The notes under the pieces were generated by a model that had not been told where the DNA came from, did no database searches, and saw nothing but the letters and a program-made list of their open reading frames with translations. From Coriobacteriaceae bacterium (GTDB lineage: Bacteria; Actinomycetota; Coriobacteriia; Coriobacteriales; QAMH01): 64,000 nt of DNA. The stretch is from the NCBI GenBank assembly GCA_025992705.1, contig DAJPGJ010000001.1, forward strand, positions 1,959,501 through 2,023,500, written 5' to 3'. A program made the translations under genes and the position numbers. This document shows, in pieces, positions 36,391 to 47,113 of this stretch. Position 1 is the stretch's first letter. Each line of letters opens with the position of its first letter.

Positions 36391-36855
36391 TTAGTCGGTC
36401 ATACCGCTGTTCAAGCGCTGACGGCAACGCGTGACGTTCTTGAGAAGGTTATCGAGATTCGTCTCGAGATTGGCGAAGATCTGATCGGCGTAATCCTCGG
36501 CACCGACGCGCATCTCGCGCTCGCGGGCCATGGCATCGTCGATGACCTCCTGAGCACGCTGCTCGGCGAGGCGCACGACCTCCTGCTCGCCGGCAAGATG
36601 CTCGGCCTGACGCTCTGCGTCCTCGAGGATGCGATTGGCATCAATCTCTGCGGCCTCGATCATGCCCTGACGGTCACGAACGATGATGCGAGCCTGACGC
36701 AACTCCTCCGGGAAGATATCGCGAATCTCATCAAGAATCTCAAAAATGGGGCCAATTTCGACCTGGCGCTTCTGGCTATTGCCCAAGACAGGCTTGGACT
36801 GCTCGATGCGCTCGGCAAGCTCGTCGAGGAGCTCCTCGATACCTGCGTCGTCCAT
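36391..36855 (-). CDS. Coiled-coil protein conserved upstream of the rpmF/rnc cluster
   Basis: A 154-residue, almost entirely helical and charged protein (RNRILEDAERQAEHLAGEQEV-type heptads) with no membrane segment. It resembles the DivIVA- or ATP-synthase-b-like coiled-coil protein that stands at the same position in mycobacteria. A role in envelope or cell-pole organisation is possible, but its function is not established. Confidence 0.75.
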   Translation of the reverse strand: MDDAGIEELLDELAERIEQSKPVLGNSQKRQVEIGPIFEILDEIRDIFPEELRQARIIVRDRQGMIEAAEIDANRILEDAERQAEHLAGEQEVVRLAEQRAQEVIDDAMAREREMRVGAEDYADQIFANLETNLDNLLKNVTRCRQRLNSGMTD

Positions 36856-36989
36856 GTTGGGACTCCTTTACCTATCAGTTTCTACATTTGAGCTGCACTT
36901 CTGATTGTGGCACCAGATATGCTAATTGCACATGGTAACACATAATGCAAGCGATTGTCCCGATTGGCTGCAAACGGGAGTGTGGGGAC

Positions 36990-37030
36990 GCGATGAGACA
37001 GAAGTCGCCGGGGCAGAACTGTCTCATCGC
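36990..37030. repeat. Inverted repeat of the ATGAGACA family
   Basis: GCGATGAGACAG and CTGTCTCATCGC pair over 12 bp around a 17-base loop, 7 bp beyond the stop codon of folP-folK. The core resembles the palindromes at 43354-43430 and 48545-48585. It may end the fol operon transcript, but has no T-run. Confidence 0.6.
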
Positions 37031-37037
37031 ACGCCCG

Positions 37038-38339
37038 TCAAGCCAGCATATCCCGCGCGGGCCCCATAACCTGACCCACTGTTACCTTGTCGCGTGTGAC
37101 CGCAATGCCATTCGCAAGCTCGCAGGAGGGCATGATATCGAGCAAAGGTGTCACGACGAAATCACGCTCGAGCGCGAGCGGATGCGGCAAATAGAGCTGC
37201 TCATCTGCGCAGACGACGCCCTCGTAATCGATGATGTCGAGGTCGAGCGGACGCGGACCGTTCTCCACGCTGCGCACGCGCCCATGCTCGGCCTCGAGGC
37301 CTTGAAGCATGTGCAGCAACTCGTGTGGCGTGAGCGTGGTCTGGATGAGCGCAACGGCATTGACGAAGGGAGCTTGCGCCTCGAGGTAGGCCGGCTCGCT
37401 CGTGACGTACTCGGAAACGGCACCGACCCAGACATCGGGATTGAGCCGCAGGCTCGCGAGCGCATCGTCAAGATGCCCGCAGCTATTGCCCATGTTGGAG
37501 CCAAGCGCAATGATTGCACGATGCGAATCACGCAGCATCTCGCACGTGGCAGCCACGTTGTGGACGCGCAGGATGCGCGCGCCCTGTCCGGCCATAAACG
37601 CCGCGCACAGGGCCGATGCACGATCGCGCATGGAAGGTGCGCTTTCGGCACTCATCGCGCCGATGAAGGACTTGCGACTCACCGCGGTCATGAGCGGATA
37701 ACCCAAGTCGGCAAAGTGCGCCGTCGCCTGCACGAGGGCGAGATTATGCGCGATGTTCTTACCAAAGCCGATTCCAAAGTCGAGGCAGATGCGCTCGGGT
37801 GCGACACCCTCGGCACTCAAACGCGCAGCCATGCGCGAGAGCTCCTGCTCGACATCGAGGACGACATCATCGTAGACAGGGGCTTCCTGCATGGTCTTGG
37901 GCGTACCACGCATGTGCATGACCACGAGTCCCACGTCGCTTCGTGCCGCGAGCTCGCGCATCTCGAGGCTCCTGAAACCGGAGACGTCGTTGATGATGCA
38001 CGCACCCGCATCGATGCACGCGGCGGCCACGCTCGCGTGGCGCGTATCCACGCTCACCGCCACGCCCTGCGCGGCAAGCTCGCGCACCACAGGCAGCACG
38101 CGCTCAAGCTCGACATCGGGGGGCACTTCCTCGGCACCGGGTCGAGTCGATTCGCCTCCCACGTCGATGATGTCTGCGCCGGCAGCAAGCAGGCCACGGG
38201 CATGTTCGAGGGCCTCGGGCGCGGTGGCGTGCATGCCACCATCGCTGAACGAATCGGGCGTGACATTGCATATGCCCATGACGACGGGCGTCGAGAGATC
38301 GAAATCAAAGGGACCGCAATGCCATGTACGTGCCCGCAT
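37038..38339 (-). CDS. Fused dihydropteroate synthase / HPPK
   Basis: A 433-residue fusion. Residues 1-265 are FolP (MGICNVTPDSFSDGG, GGESTRPGAE, DVSGFRS, GFGKNIAHN). From about residue 268 the FolK domain begins (IIALGSNMGNSCGHLDDAL, then GPRPLDLDIIDYEG and LPHPLALERDFVV). It would catalyse two steps of folate synthesis: HPPK makes 6-hydroxymethyl-dihydropterin diphosphate and DHPS joins it to p-aminobenzoate. No folB is seen nearby. It is co-directional with folE, 6 bp downstream of it. Confidence 0.94.
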   Translation of the reverse strand: MRARTWHCGPFDFDLSTPVVMGICNVTPDSFSDGGMHATAPEALEHARGLLAAGADIIDVGGESTRPGAEEVPPDVELERVLPVVRELAAQGVAVSVDTRHASVAAACIDAGACIINDVSGFRSLEMRELAARSDVGLVVMHMRGTPKTMQEAPVYDDVVLDVEQELSRMAARLSAEGVAPERICLDFGIGFGKNIAHNLALVQATAHFADLGYPLMTAVSRKSFIGAMSAESAPSMRDRASALCAAFMAGQGARILRVHNVAATCEMLRDSHRAIIALGSNMGNSCGHLDDALASLRLNPDVWVGAVSEYVTSEPAYLEAQAPFVNAVALIQTTLTPHELLHMLQGLEAEHGRVRSVENGPRPLDLDIIDYEGVVCADEQLYLPHPLALERDFVVTPLLDIMPSCELANGIAVTRDKVTVGQVMGPARDMLA

Positions 38340-38345
38340 GGGCGC

Positions 38346-38912
38346 CTACCTCCCCTGTCGGATAAGGCTGAGAGCCTCGGCACGCGTCTCGGCCGAGGTG
38401 ATGAAACTGCCGCGCACGGCAGACGTCGTCGTCTTGGATCCGGGTTTCTTGATGCCACGCATGGACATGCACAAGTGCTCGCACTCAAGCACGACGAGCA
38501 CGCCCTGCGGCTCGAGCTCCCTGACGAGCGTATCGGCAACCTGCGAGGTCAGGCGCTCCTGCACCTGCGGACGTCGGGCAAAGAGATCGACCAAGCGAGC
38601 AAGCTTGGAGATACCGCAAATCTGACCTGACGGATTGGGCACATAAGCCACGTGGGCCACGCCATAGAACGGCACGAGGTGATGCTCGCAAATGGAATAG
38701 ATGGGAATGTCATGGACGAGCACCATCTCCTGATGCCCCTCGTTGAACTTCTTGACGAAGAGCTCGGTGGGATCCTCATGCAGACCCGCAAGGATTTCCT
38801 CGTACATGCGAGCCACGCGCGCGGGTGTCTCGCGCAGGCCCTCGCGGTCTGGGTCTTCGCCCACGCCCTCGAGAATGAGCCTGACGCCCTTTTCTATCTT
38901 GGCGGTATCCAC
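38346..38912 (-). CDS. folE: GTP cyclohydrolase I
   Basis: A 188-residue FolE (DIPIYSICEHHLVPFYG with the zinc Cys and His residues, and QVQERLTSQVADTLV). First enzyme of folate synthesis. The GTG start directly abuts the ftsH stop codon, with GAGGAG upstream inside ftsH, so translation is probably coupled. Confidence 0.96.
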   Translation of the reverse strand: MDTAKIEKGVRLILEGVGEDPDREGLRETPARVARMYEEILAGLHEDPTELFVKKFNEGHQEMVLVHDIPIYSICEHHLVPFYGVAHVAYVPNPSGQICGISKLARLVDLFARRPQVQERLTSQVADTLVRELEPQGVLVVLECEHLCMSMRGIKKPGSKTTTSAVRGSFITSAETRAEALSLIRQGR

Positions 38913-40952
<2,040 letters not shown>

Positions 40953-40983
40953 TCAACTTCTCCTTATCTAGCAATCATCAGGC

Positions 40984-41523
40984 CTACTGATAGACCTCTG
41001 GCTTTAACGCGGCAACGCAAGGCAGGTTGCGGTAGCGCTCGGCATAGTCGAGCCCGTATCCGACAATGAACTCGTCAGGGCAATCGAACCCGACATACGC
41101 ACACGCAAGATCGGCCTTCTGCGCGCCTTGCTTGCGCAGCAGCGTGGCGATTTCGAGCGTTGCGGGCTTGCGGCTGGAAAGCTCCCTCATGAGGAAGTCC
41201 AGGGTCAAGCCCGAGTCAAGGATGTCCTCGGCAATGAGGACGTGCTTGCCCTCAATTGACGTGTTCAAGTCCTTGACAATTGTCACGGTCCCGGATGACG
41301 TGGCATCCAGCCCGTAAGAACTCACGGCCATGAAATCCATCTCGAGCGGAAGGTCGATGGCGCGGACGAGGTCTGCCATGAAGATGGCGGCACCTTTGAG
41401 CACCGAGATGACGACGAGGGGTTGCCTATCGGCATAATCGATGGTGATTTGCGCACCCATCTGCGCGACGCGGGCTTGGATCTGCTCCTGCGTAAAGAGC
41501 ACTTCCTGTATGTCCTCGTACAC
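40984..41523 (-). CDS. hpt: Hypoxanthine phosphoribosyltransferase
   Basis: A 179-residue purine salvage enzyme (VLKGAAIFMADL, PRPP loop VLIAEDILDSGLTLDFL, VGFDCPDEFIVGYGLDYAE). GTG start with AAAGG upstream. In related bacteria tilS lies immediately upstream; here tilS is 7 kb away with an unrelated block between them. Confidence 0.95.
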   Translation of the reverse strand: MYEDIQEVLFTQEQIQARVAQMGAQITIDYADRQPLVVISVLKGAAIFMADLVRAIDLPLEMDFMAVSSYGLDATSSGTVTIVKDLNTSIEGKHVLIAEDILDSGLTLDFLMRELSSRKPATLEIATLLRKQGAQKADLACAYVGFDCPDEFIVGYGLDYAERYRNLPCVAALKPEVYQ

Positions 41524-41621
41524 AAAACGCCTTTCCGTCTCGAGACAATGGCTTGCACCATTATGTCATGTGCATATAAAAAGTTTAGACTATATCGACT
41601 TCGTCACGAAACCGCAAACAA

Positions 41622-41649
41622 ACGGGGCCCGCACATGCGCGAGCCCCGT
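41622..41649 (-). terminator. Terminator of the AGCS symporter gene
   Basis: ACGGGGC and GCCCCGT pair, with additional CGC/GCG pairs inside. On the minus strand the hairpin is followed by TTGTTTG. It lies 25 bp after the symporter stop codon. Confidence 0.7.
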
Positions 41650-41673
41650 CTCTCTTTCCATGTTGCCACGCGA

Positions 41674-43083
41674 CTACTTGTCGAGCTCGACCTTCTCACC
41701 GTGATGGTGCTGTTTGACGACGGCTGCGACCACACCCGACATGGCAAACAGCGCAATGGCATTGGGAATGACCATGAGCTGGTTGAACATGTCGGCAAGC
41801 TCCCACACCAGGTCATTCGAGAGCAGCGAGCCCAGGAAGATGAAGATGAGCGCGATGACCGAGAAGATCTTGACCGGCATCTTGCCGAAGCGGGCGAAGA
41901 GATACTCGACGTTGAGCTTGGCAAAGAGGTTCCAGCTGAGAATCGTCGAGAACGCGAACATGAGCAGGCAGATGGCGACGAACGAGTTTCCGAAGGTCGA
42001 CCCGAAGAACGTGCCAAACGCAAGCTGCGCCATGTTGGTCTTGTCGATGCCCTCGGCCAAGCCCGTCGCGTCAACGGAAAGCGGACCGCCCACGTAGAGG
42101 ACGGAGATAACGACGAGCGCCGTCATGGTGACGACCACGAAGGTGTCGATGAAGACACCGATCATGGCAACCGTGCCCTGATGATGCGGGTCCTTGACGT
42201 CGGCGAGCGCATGCGCGTGGGGCGTGGAGCCCATACCGGCCTCGTTGGAGAACAGGCCACGCTTTGCTCCCTGGCTTATCGCGGCGATGATGCCAAAGGT
42301 CACGCCACCGACCTCGGCCTGCGGGTTGAATGCGCACTGGAAGATGAGCGCGAAGGCACCCGGCAGGTTCTGGATGTTGAGAACGAGAATGACAAGACCA
42401 CCGATGAGATAGATGATGGCCATGATGGGAACGAGCTTCTCGGTAACGGATGCGAGACGCTGCACGCCGCCAAGAAAGACGAGACCCGCAAAGAAGACGA
42501 TGAGCAGGCCCATGACCCAGGTGGGGATGCCAAAGGCAGTGTTGCAGGTAGCGGCAATCGAGTTGGACTGGACCATGCAACCCATGAAGCCGAGAGCCAG
42601 AATGATGGAGACGGCAAAGAAGCCCGCGAGGAACTTGCCACCCGCGCCCGTGAAGGCCTTGGTGATGTAGTAGACCGGACCACCATGGACGGTGCCGTCC
42701 TCGTCGACCTCACGTGTCTTCTGGGCGAGCACGGCCTCCGCATAGTTAGTCGCCATGCCGAGGAAGGCGATGAGCCACATCCAGAAGATGGCACCCGGAC
42801 CGCCAATCAAGATGGCGCCGCAAGCGCCCACGATGTTGCCCGTGCCAACCTGTGCGGCAACGGCCGTGGCAAGCGCCTGGAACGAGCTGATGCCGCTCTT
42901 CTTCTTGCCACCGAAGAGATTGAACTCCCCGAAGACACGGCGCATGCCCTCGCCGAAGAAGCGTATCTGCACGAACTTCGTGCGGATGGTGAAGACGAGG
43001 CCCATGGCCACGAGCAAGATGATGAGCACGTAGTTAGACAGATAGGTGTTGATGGTTACGACGATGTCGTATAGGACGTCCAT
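41674..43083 (-). CDS. Sodium:alanine/glycine symporter (AGCS family)
   Basis: A 469-residue AGCS transporter with about 11 membrane segments (GTGNIVGACGAILIGGPGAIFWMW is split by the family's sodium-site region; FSNEAGMGSTPHAHA is a family landmark). It imports glycine or alanine with Na+. The ATG at 43083 follows GGGAGGG; the open frame upstream of it is leader sequence. A glycine riboswitch in the leader shows that expression responds to glycine and supports glycine as substrate. Confidence 0.93.
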   Translation of the reverse strand: MDVLYDIVVTINTYLSNYVLIILLVAMGLVFTIRTKFVQIRFFGEGMRRVFGEFNLFGGKKKSGISSFQALATAVAAQVGTGNIVGACGAILIGGPGAIFWMWLIAFLGMATNYAEAVLAQKTREVDEDGTVHGGPVYYITKAFTGAGGKFLAGFFAVSIILALGFMGCMVQSNSIAATCNTAFGIPTWVMGLLIVFFAGLVFLGGVQRLASVTEKLVPIMAIIYLIGGLVILVLNIQNLPGAFALIFQCAFNPQAEVGGVTFGIIAAISQGAKRGLFSNEAGMGSTPHAHALADVKDPHHQGTVAMIGVFIDTFVVVTMTALVVISVLYVGGPLSVDATGLAEGIDKTNMAQLAFGTFFGSTFGNSFVAICLLMFAFSTILSWNLFAKLNVEYLFARFGKMPVKIFSVIALIFIFLGSLLSNDLVWELADMFNQLMVIPNAIALFAMSGVVAAVVKQHHHGEKVELDK

Positions 43084-43140
43084 AAGAAAAACCCTCCCTT
43101 GCACAATAAAACAGCGCTGCCAGAGAAGGTCAAAAATGTG

Positions 43141-43217
43141 CCTCTGTCCTTTTGCCTGAGAGTTTCGGTCCTTACGGACCTTGCACCTTCGGCACTCATT
43201 TAAGAGATTCTCCAGAG
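43141..43217 (-). promoter_or_regulatory. Glycine riboswitch, single aptamer
   Basis: On the minus strand the conserved elements appear in order: CTCTGGAGAATCTCT, GTGCCGAAGGTGCAA, a GGTCC/GGACC stem, and ACTCTCAGGCAAAAGGACAG, closing with AGAGG pairing to CTCTG. It begins about 134 nt and ends 57 nt upstream of the symporter ATG. Only one aptamer is visible, so this would be a singlet type. Confidence 0.92.
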
Positions 43218-43353
43218 TTTTCTCCACTCCCGGTCTCGCGCCTGGGCGGGATTCCGGAAGCTTCGCAGAAAAACACAGCGGCGAGATTATGGGGCAAGAT
43301 CGTCGTCCGTGCAAGGGGTATTTTGTCCATCGGACAAGATACACGCCGTGGAA

Positions 43354-43430
43354 CAGAATGAGACAGTTGCTCAGGGACGTTGTCTCATTTTCAAAATGAG
43401 ACAACGTCCCTGAGCAACTGTCTCATTCTG
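43354..43430. repeat. 77-bp near-perfect palindrome of the ATGAGACA family
   Basis: Two 38-base arms are exact inverted copies around the single base at 43392. Each arm itself begins near AATGAGACAG and ends near TGTCTCATT. It lies between the riboswitch leader and the divergent response regulator gene, 69 bp before the latter's ATG. Confidence 0.85.
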
Positions 43431-43498
43431 CATTGAGCCGCCCGGTCGTTTATCATGGATGCGATGCACCACGAAACCAGATGATGGGATGTCGTACG

Positions 43499-44194
43499 AT
43501 GAAGCTCTTGCTTGCCGAGGACGAGCGGCGCATGGCAGAGGCGCTCCTGGAGCTGTTGCGCCAAGAGGGCTATGACGTTGACTGGTTTGCCAATGGCACC
43601 GAAGCGCTACTGGCAGCCCAGGCAAACGTCTACGATGCCCTCATCCTCGACGTGATGCTTCCCGGATCCGACGGCTTTGCCATCACGAGCGCCCTGCGAC
43701 GCGAGGGCATCTCCACCCCCATCCTCATGCTCACCGCCCGTGGAGAGCTCGAGGACAAGGTGCAGGGACTCGATAGCGGGGCCGATGACTACCTCACCAA
43801 GCCGTTTCTCACCGAGGAACTGCTCGCGCGCCTGCGCGCCCTCGTGCGCCGCGGCAGCGGTTTGAATGACGACGCGCAGCTTTCCGGCGGTGACATCGCC
43901 CTTGATGAAACAACGTTTACCCTACGCAATGTCCATACCGGCGAGAGCGTGCGACTTGGCGACAAGGAGTTTCGCATCCTCGAGTACTTCCTGCGCAACC
44001 GCGGACGCATACTCACGCGCGACCAGCTCGCGCAACGCGTCTGGGGCTACGACAGCGACGCAGAGTACAACAAGATCGAGGTCTACCTCACCTTCACGAG
44101 AAAGAAGCTCGCGTTCATCGGGTCGGCCTCGAAAATCAAGGCCGTGCGTGGCGTGGGCTACGAGCTTCAGCTTCCGCCTGAGGTGCACTCATGA
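43499..44194 (+). CDS. OmpR-family response regulator
   Basis: A 231-residue regulator: receiver domain with phospho-acceptor Asp in LILDVMLPGSDG and Lys in DDYLTKPF, then a winged-helix DNA-binding domain (FRILEYFLRNRGRILTRDQL, ending KAVRGVGYEL). The start MKLLLAEDE is chosen by family; its ribosome-binding site is weak. It overlaps the kinase gene by 4 bp and heads an operon with a polyphosphate polymerase, which it probably controls. Confidence 0.94.
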   Translation: MKLLLAEDERRMAEALLELLRQEGYDVDWFANGTEALLAAQANVYDALILDVMLPGSDGFAITSALRREGISTPILMLTARGELEDKVQGLDSGADDYLTKPFLTEELLARLRALVRRGSGLNDDAQLSGGDIALDETTFTLRNVHTGESVRLGDKEFRILEYFLRNRGRILTRDQLAQRVWGYDSDAEYNKIEVYLTFTRKKLAFIGSASKIKAVRGVGYELQLPPEVHS

Positions 44195-45453
44195 AGACGT
44201 CCTCACTGTTCGCGCAATCCCGTCGCCGCATCATCGCCGCCATCATGGCCGTACTCGTGACGCTCTTCGTCGCCACGCTCGCCGCCATCTACGCGTTCAG
44301 CTATGCCGAGGTCTATGATCGCAACACGCACATGCTCGAAAGCTACGCGGCAAACTACCAGGCTAACCGCCTTCCCTCCGGATTCGTACGACCTGATAAT
44401 CTGCGGCAACGCCAATTTGAAAGCCCCTCCTCCTCGGCACCGTTTTACGCCGTGCTCTTCGATGCCAATGGACTAGTGGTATCCGTGGAAAGCATCAATG
44501 CAGACGGTTACACGGTTAGCGACCTCGTCGGCTTTGCCCATAACGCGCTTGACAGGAACGAACGCAGCGGGCTCGAGGGTTCGCTCATGTTCGCCGTTGA
44601 GCGCACCGCAGGATATACGCTCGTCGCGTTCATGGATAACACTCTCGTGACCGAGAGCATGGGGACGCTCTTTCGATACACGCTCATCGTGGGGCTCGTC
44701 ATGCTTGTCCTGCTCTTCTTCGTGGCCCGTTGGCTTGCCGGACGCATCGTACGGCCCATGCAGCAGGCCTACGAAGCGCAGCGTCGCTTCATCTCGGACG
44801 CGGGGCATGAGCTCAAGACGCCCGTCGCAGTGATGGAGGCAAACGCCGAGCTTCTCCAACGCGAGGTGGGCGATAACCCCTGGCTTGCGAACATCCGCCA
44901 TGAAAACGAGCAGATGGGCGTGCTCGTGACACAGCTTCTGGAGCTCGCTCGCACCGAAAGCAACGCGATGACGCGCGAGAAGGTAGACCTGAGCCGCCTT
45001 GTCGAGGCCGAATGTCTCTCTCATGAGCCCGTCGCCTTCGAGCGTGACATGCAGCTCGAAAGCAAGATTTCGGACGGTGTCGAGGTCAAGGGCAACGCGC
45101 CCGAGCTCTCGCGCCTCGTCGCCATACTGCTCGACAATGCCATAAGCCATGGAGCGGCAAACACGACAGTGGAGCTAACGCTTGCTCGCGCCGGAGCCAG
45201 CGCGCAAATTTCGGTGGGCAACGCGATAGAGCCCGAAGACACCGAGCGCCTGAAAGATGCCAAGCTCTTCGAACGCTTTACGCGCGGTGATGAGGCCCGC
45301 ACGAACGAGGTGGCCGATAACGCAAGCTCGCATTACGGACTCGGCCTTGCCATCGCGCAAAGCATCGTCAATGCACACGGCGGGACAATTGACGTCAGCC
45401 TCGACGAACAAGCTCCCTCCATCACCTTCACGGTACGTATCCCCACGAAGTAA
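44191..45453 (+). CDS. Sensor histidine kinase
   Basis: A 420-residue membrane kinase: membrane segment at residues 13-37, an extracytoplasmic sensor of about 120 residues, second membrane segment near 165-187, H-box RRFISDAGHELKTPVAVM, and an ATPase domain with LLDNAISHGA and HYGLGLAIAQSIV. The ATG overlaps the regulator stop codon. The signal is unknown. Confidence 0.93.
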   Translation: MKTSSLFAQSRRRIIAAIMAVLVTLFVATLAAIYAFSYAEVYDRNTHMLESYAANYQANRLPSGFVRPDNLRQRQFESPSSSAPFYAVLFDANGLVVSVESINADGYTVSDLVGFAHNALDRNERSGLEGSLMFAVERTAGYTLVAFMDNTLVTESMGTLFRYTLIVGLVMLVLLFFVARWLAGRIVRPMQQAYEAQRRFISDAGHELKTPVAVMEANAELLQREVGDNPWLANIRHENEQMGVLVTQLLELARTESNAMTREKVDLSRLVEAECLSHEPVAFERDMQLESKISDGVEVKGNAPELSRLVAILLDNAISHGAANTTVELTLARAGASAQISVGNAIEPEDTERLKDAKLFERFTRGDEARTNEVADNASSHYGLGLAIAQSIVNAHGGTIDVSLDEQAPSITFTVRIPTK

Positions 45454-45540
45454 CGAAATCGCACGGTTCGCGAGGGTTCAATCTTCATTCAATCTTGCAT
45501 CCCTATCATCTCCTCCCGAAGGCACGGGGAGGAAGACACG

Positions 45541-46425
45541 ATGATAACGAGCGTATTCAAACGACGTGAGAAAAAGTACCTGATAGATGCAACGCAAAGA
45601 CAAGCAATCGAGGCGGCGGCCCGACGCTTCATGACGCCGGACGATTACGGATACACGCTCATCACGAGCGTATATCTCGACACGCCCGACCGTTCGATTA
45701 TCGCGCGGTCACTGGAAAAGCCCGTGTACAAGGAGAAACTGCGCATACGAGCCTATGGGCAGGAAGATGGCACAGCCCTCGTCTTCCTATGCCAACACGG
45801 CCTTATCGCCGCGCGAGCCTTCTACGGTGACATGCTCCTCGCGATTCCCGTCTTCTTCGAGCTCAAGAAGAAGTACAAGGGCATCGTCTACAAGCGACGC
45901 GTGCGCATGTCGCTCATGGGCGCATGGGCATTCGCACACGGTGCCTCCTACGAGGCGGCGATGACGACGTATCCGCTTGCGTGTGTCAAGGGGTCTGACC
46001 CCCTGACACATCACCCCACGACTGCCAGTGGGACAAATGACCTGTCCATTTGTCCCAGTTCGATCGACGTACAGATCGCCCACGAGATAGAGGCGACGCT
46101 CGGTCGCTACGACGGACTCGAGCCATCCGCGGCCATACTCTGCTGGCGTGTGGCCTGGGCTCCCCAAGGCGAAGCCAATGAGCCTCGCATCACCTTCGAT
46201 GACGAGCTTTGCTACGTCGACCTCGCGGCAGATGATTCGGTCACCCATCCCATTCTCGAACCCATCACCTCGATCATGGAAATCAAGGCGAGCGTAGCGC
46301 TCCCCCAGTGGCTCACCGATACCCTGAGCTCGCTACACGTCTACCCCCAATCGTTTTCGAAATACGGCGCGGCCGCCTGCATGTCCGCCGCGCATCATGA
46401 GGAAAGGAAATCCGCTCATGCTTGA
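45541..46425 (+). CDS. VTC-domain polyphosphate polymerase with a repeat-derived insert
   Basis: A 294-residue VTC-domain protein (KRREKKYLIDATQ, YLDTPDRSIIARSLEKP, EKLRIRAYG, FFELKKKYKGIVYKRRV, IMEIKASVALPQWL). The Lys/Arg-rich tunnel residues are those that bind polyphosphate in the eukaryotic VTC4 domain. Residues about 148-173 (CVKGSDPLTHHP and SGTNDLSICPSS) are translations of two dispersed palindromic repeats and are not family sequence. A second unexplained insert lies before VFFELKKK. GGGGAGG precedes the ATG. It overlaps the DUF4956 gene and probably acts with it. Confidence 0.88.
   Translation: MITSVFKRREKKYLIDATQRQAIEAAARRFMTPDDYGYTLITSVYLDTPDRSIIARSLEKPVYKEKLRIRAYGQEDGTALVFLCQHGLIAARAFYGDMLLAIPVFFELKKKYKGIVYKRRVRMSLMGAWAFAHGASYEAAMTTYPLACVKGSDPLTHHPTTASGTNDLSICPSSIDVQIAHEIEATLGRYDGLEPSAAILCWRVAWAPQGEANEPRITFDDELCYVDLAADDSVTHPILEPITSIMEIKASVALPQWLTDTLSSLHVYPQSFSKYGAAACMSAAHHEERKSAHA
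45983..46009. repeat. Palindrome GTGTCA...TGACAC inside the VTC gene
   Basis: GTGTCAAGGGGTC pairs with GACCCCCTGACAC with one mismatch and a single central base. It is in frame within the coding sequence. Confidence 0.7.
46029..46057. repeat. Palindrome GGGACAAATG family inside the VTC gene
   Basis: TGGGACAAATG and CATTTGTCCCA are 11-bp inverted arms with a 7-base centre. Bases 46030-46056 match the reverse complement of 25568-25594 at 25 of 27 positions. Confidence 0.8.
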
Positions 46426-47113
46426 TTCCGCTCTCACGTCCATTTACGCCAACTCGCAGTCGCTCGCATCGCAGGTGACCTCGGGCGAGTTCCTTATCTG
46501 CTGCCTCGCCTCCATCGTGCTTGGCATCGTCTGCGCGCTCGTCTACATGTTTCGCCACGACCACAGCAAGAACTTCGTGGTGACGCTTGCCCTGCTCCCG
46601 CTTATCGTCCAGATGGTGATCACGCTGGTAAACGGTAACTTGGGCGTAGGCATCGCCGTCATGGGCGTGTTCAACCTCGTACGATTTCGCTCGATCCCCG
46701 GCAGTGCCAAGGACATCGGAAGCGTGTTCCTCGCCATGGCCATCGGCCTTGCCACCGGCATGGGATTCATCATTCTCGCCATCGTGTTCACGGCGATCGT
46801 GGCGATCGTGAACGTCATCTATGTGATGACACCCTTTGGCAAACCGCACGAACCTGACAAGATGCTGCGCATCAGCATCCCCGAGGACCTCGAGTATAAT
46901 GGTGTCTTCGAGGAAGCCCTCGGGCGGTACGCCACCGAATACAAGCTCATGAACGTGCAGACGACGAACATGGGAAGCCTGTTCCAGCTCGAGTACATGC
47001 TGCGTCTCAAGGAGCAAGGGCTCGAGAAGGCGCTCATCGACGAATTGCGTTGCCTCAACGGCAACCTGAAGATCTCCCTCGGCTACGCGCCGAAGACCCA
47101 GGAGGTGCTCTAG
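46418..47113 (+). CDS. DUF4956 membrane protein
   Basis: A 231-residue protein with three to four membrane segments in its first 140 residues (CCLASIVLGIVCALVYMF, FVVTLALLPLIVQMVITL, LVRFRSIPGSAKDIG between segments, FIILAIVFTAIVAIVNVI) and a cytoplasmic tail. DUF4956 genes regularly stand next to VTC-domain genes, so it probably forms a complex or channel with the polymerase. The ATG at 46418 lies inside the end of the VTC gene (8-bp overlap), with AAAGGAAA upstream. Confidence 0.88.
   Translation: MLDSALTSIYANSQSLASQVTSGEFLICCLASIVLGIVCALVYMFRHDHSKNFVVTLALLPLIVQMVITLVNGNLGVGIAVMGVFNLVRFRSIPGSAKDIGSVFLAMAIGLATGMGFIILAIVFTAIVAIVNVIYVMTPFGKPHEPDKMLRISIPEDLEYNGVFEEALGRYATEYKLMNVQTTNMGSLFQLEYMLRLKEQGLEKALIDELRCLNGNLKISLGYAPKTQEVL

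Noticed and set aside
43084..43404. N-terminal extension of the AGCS symporter frame
   Set aside because: It would translate through the glycine riboswitch; the ATG at 43083 has a strong ribosome-binding site.
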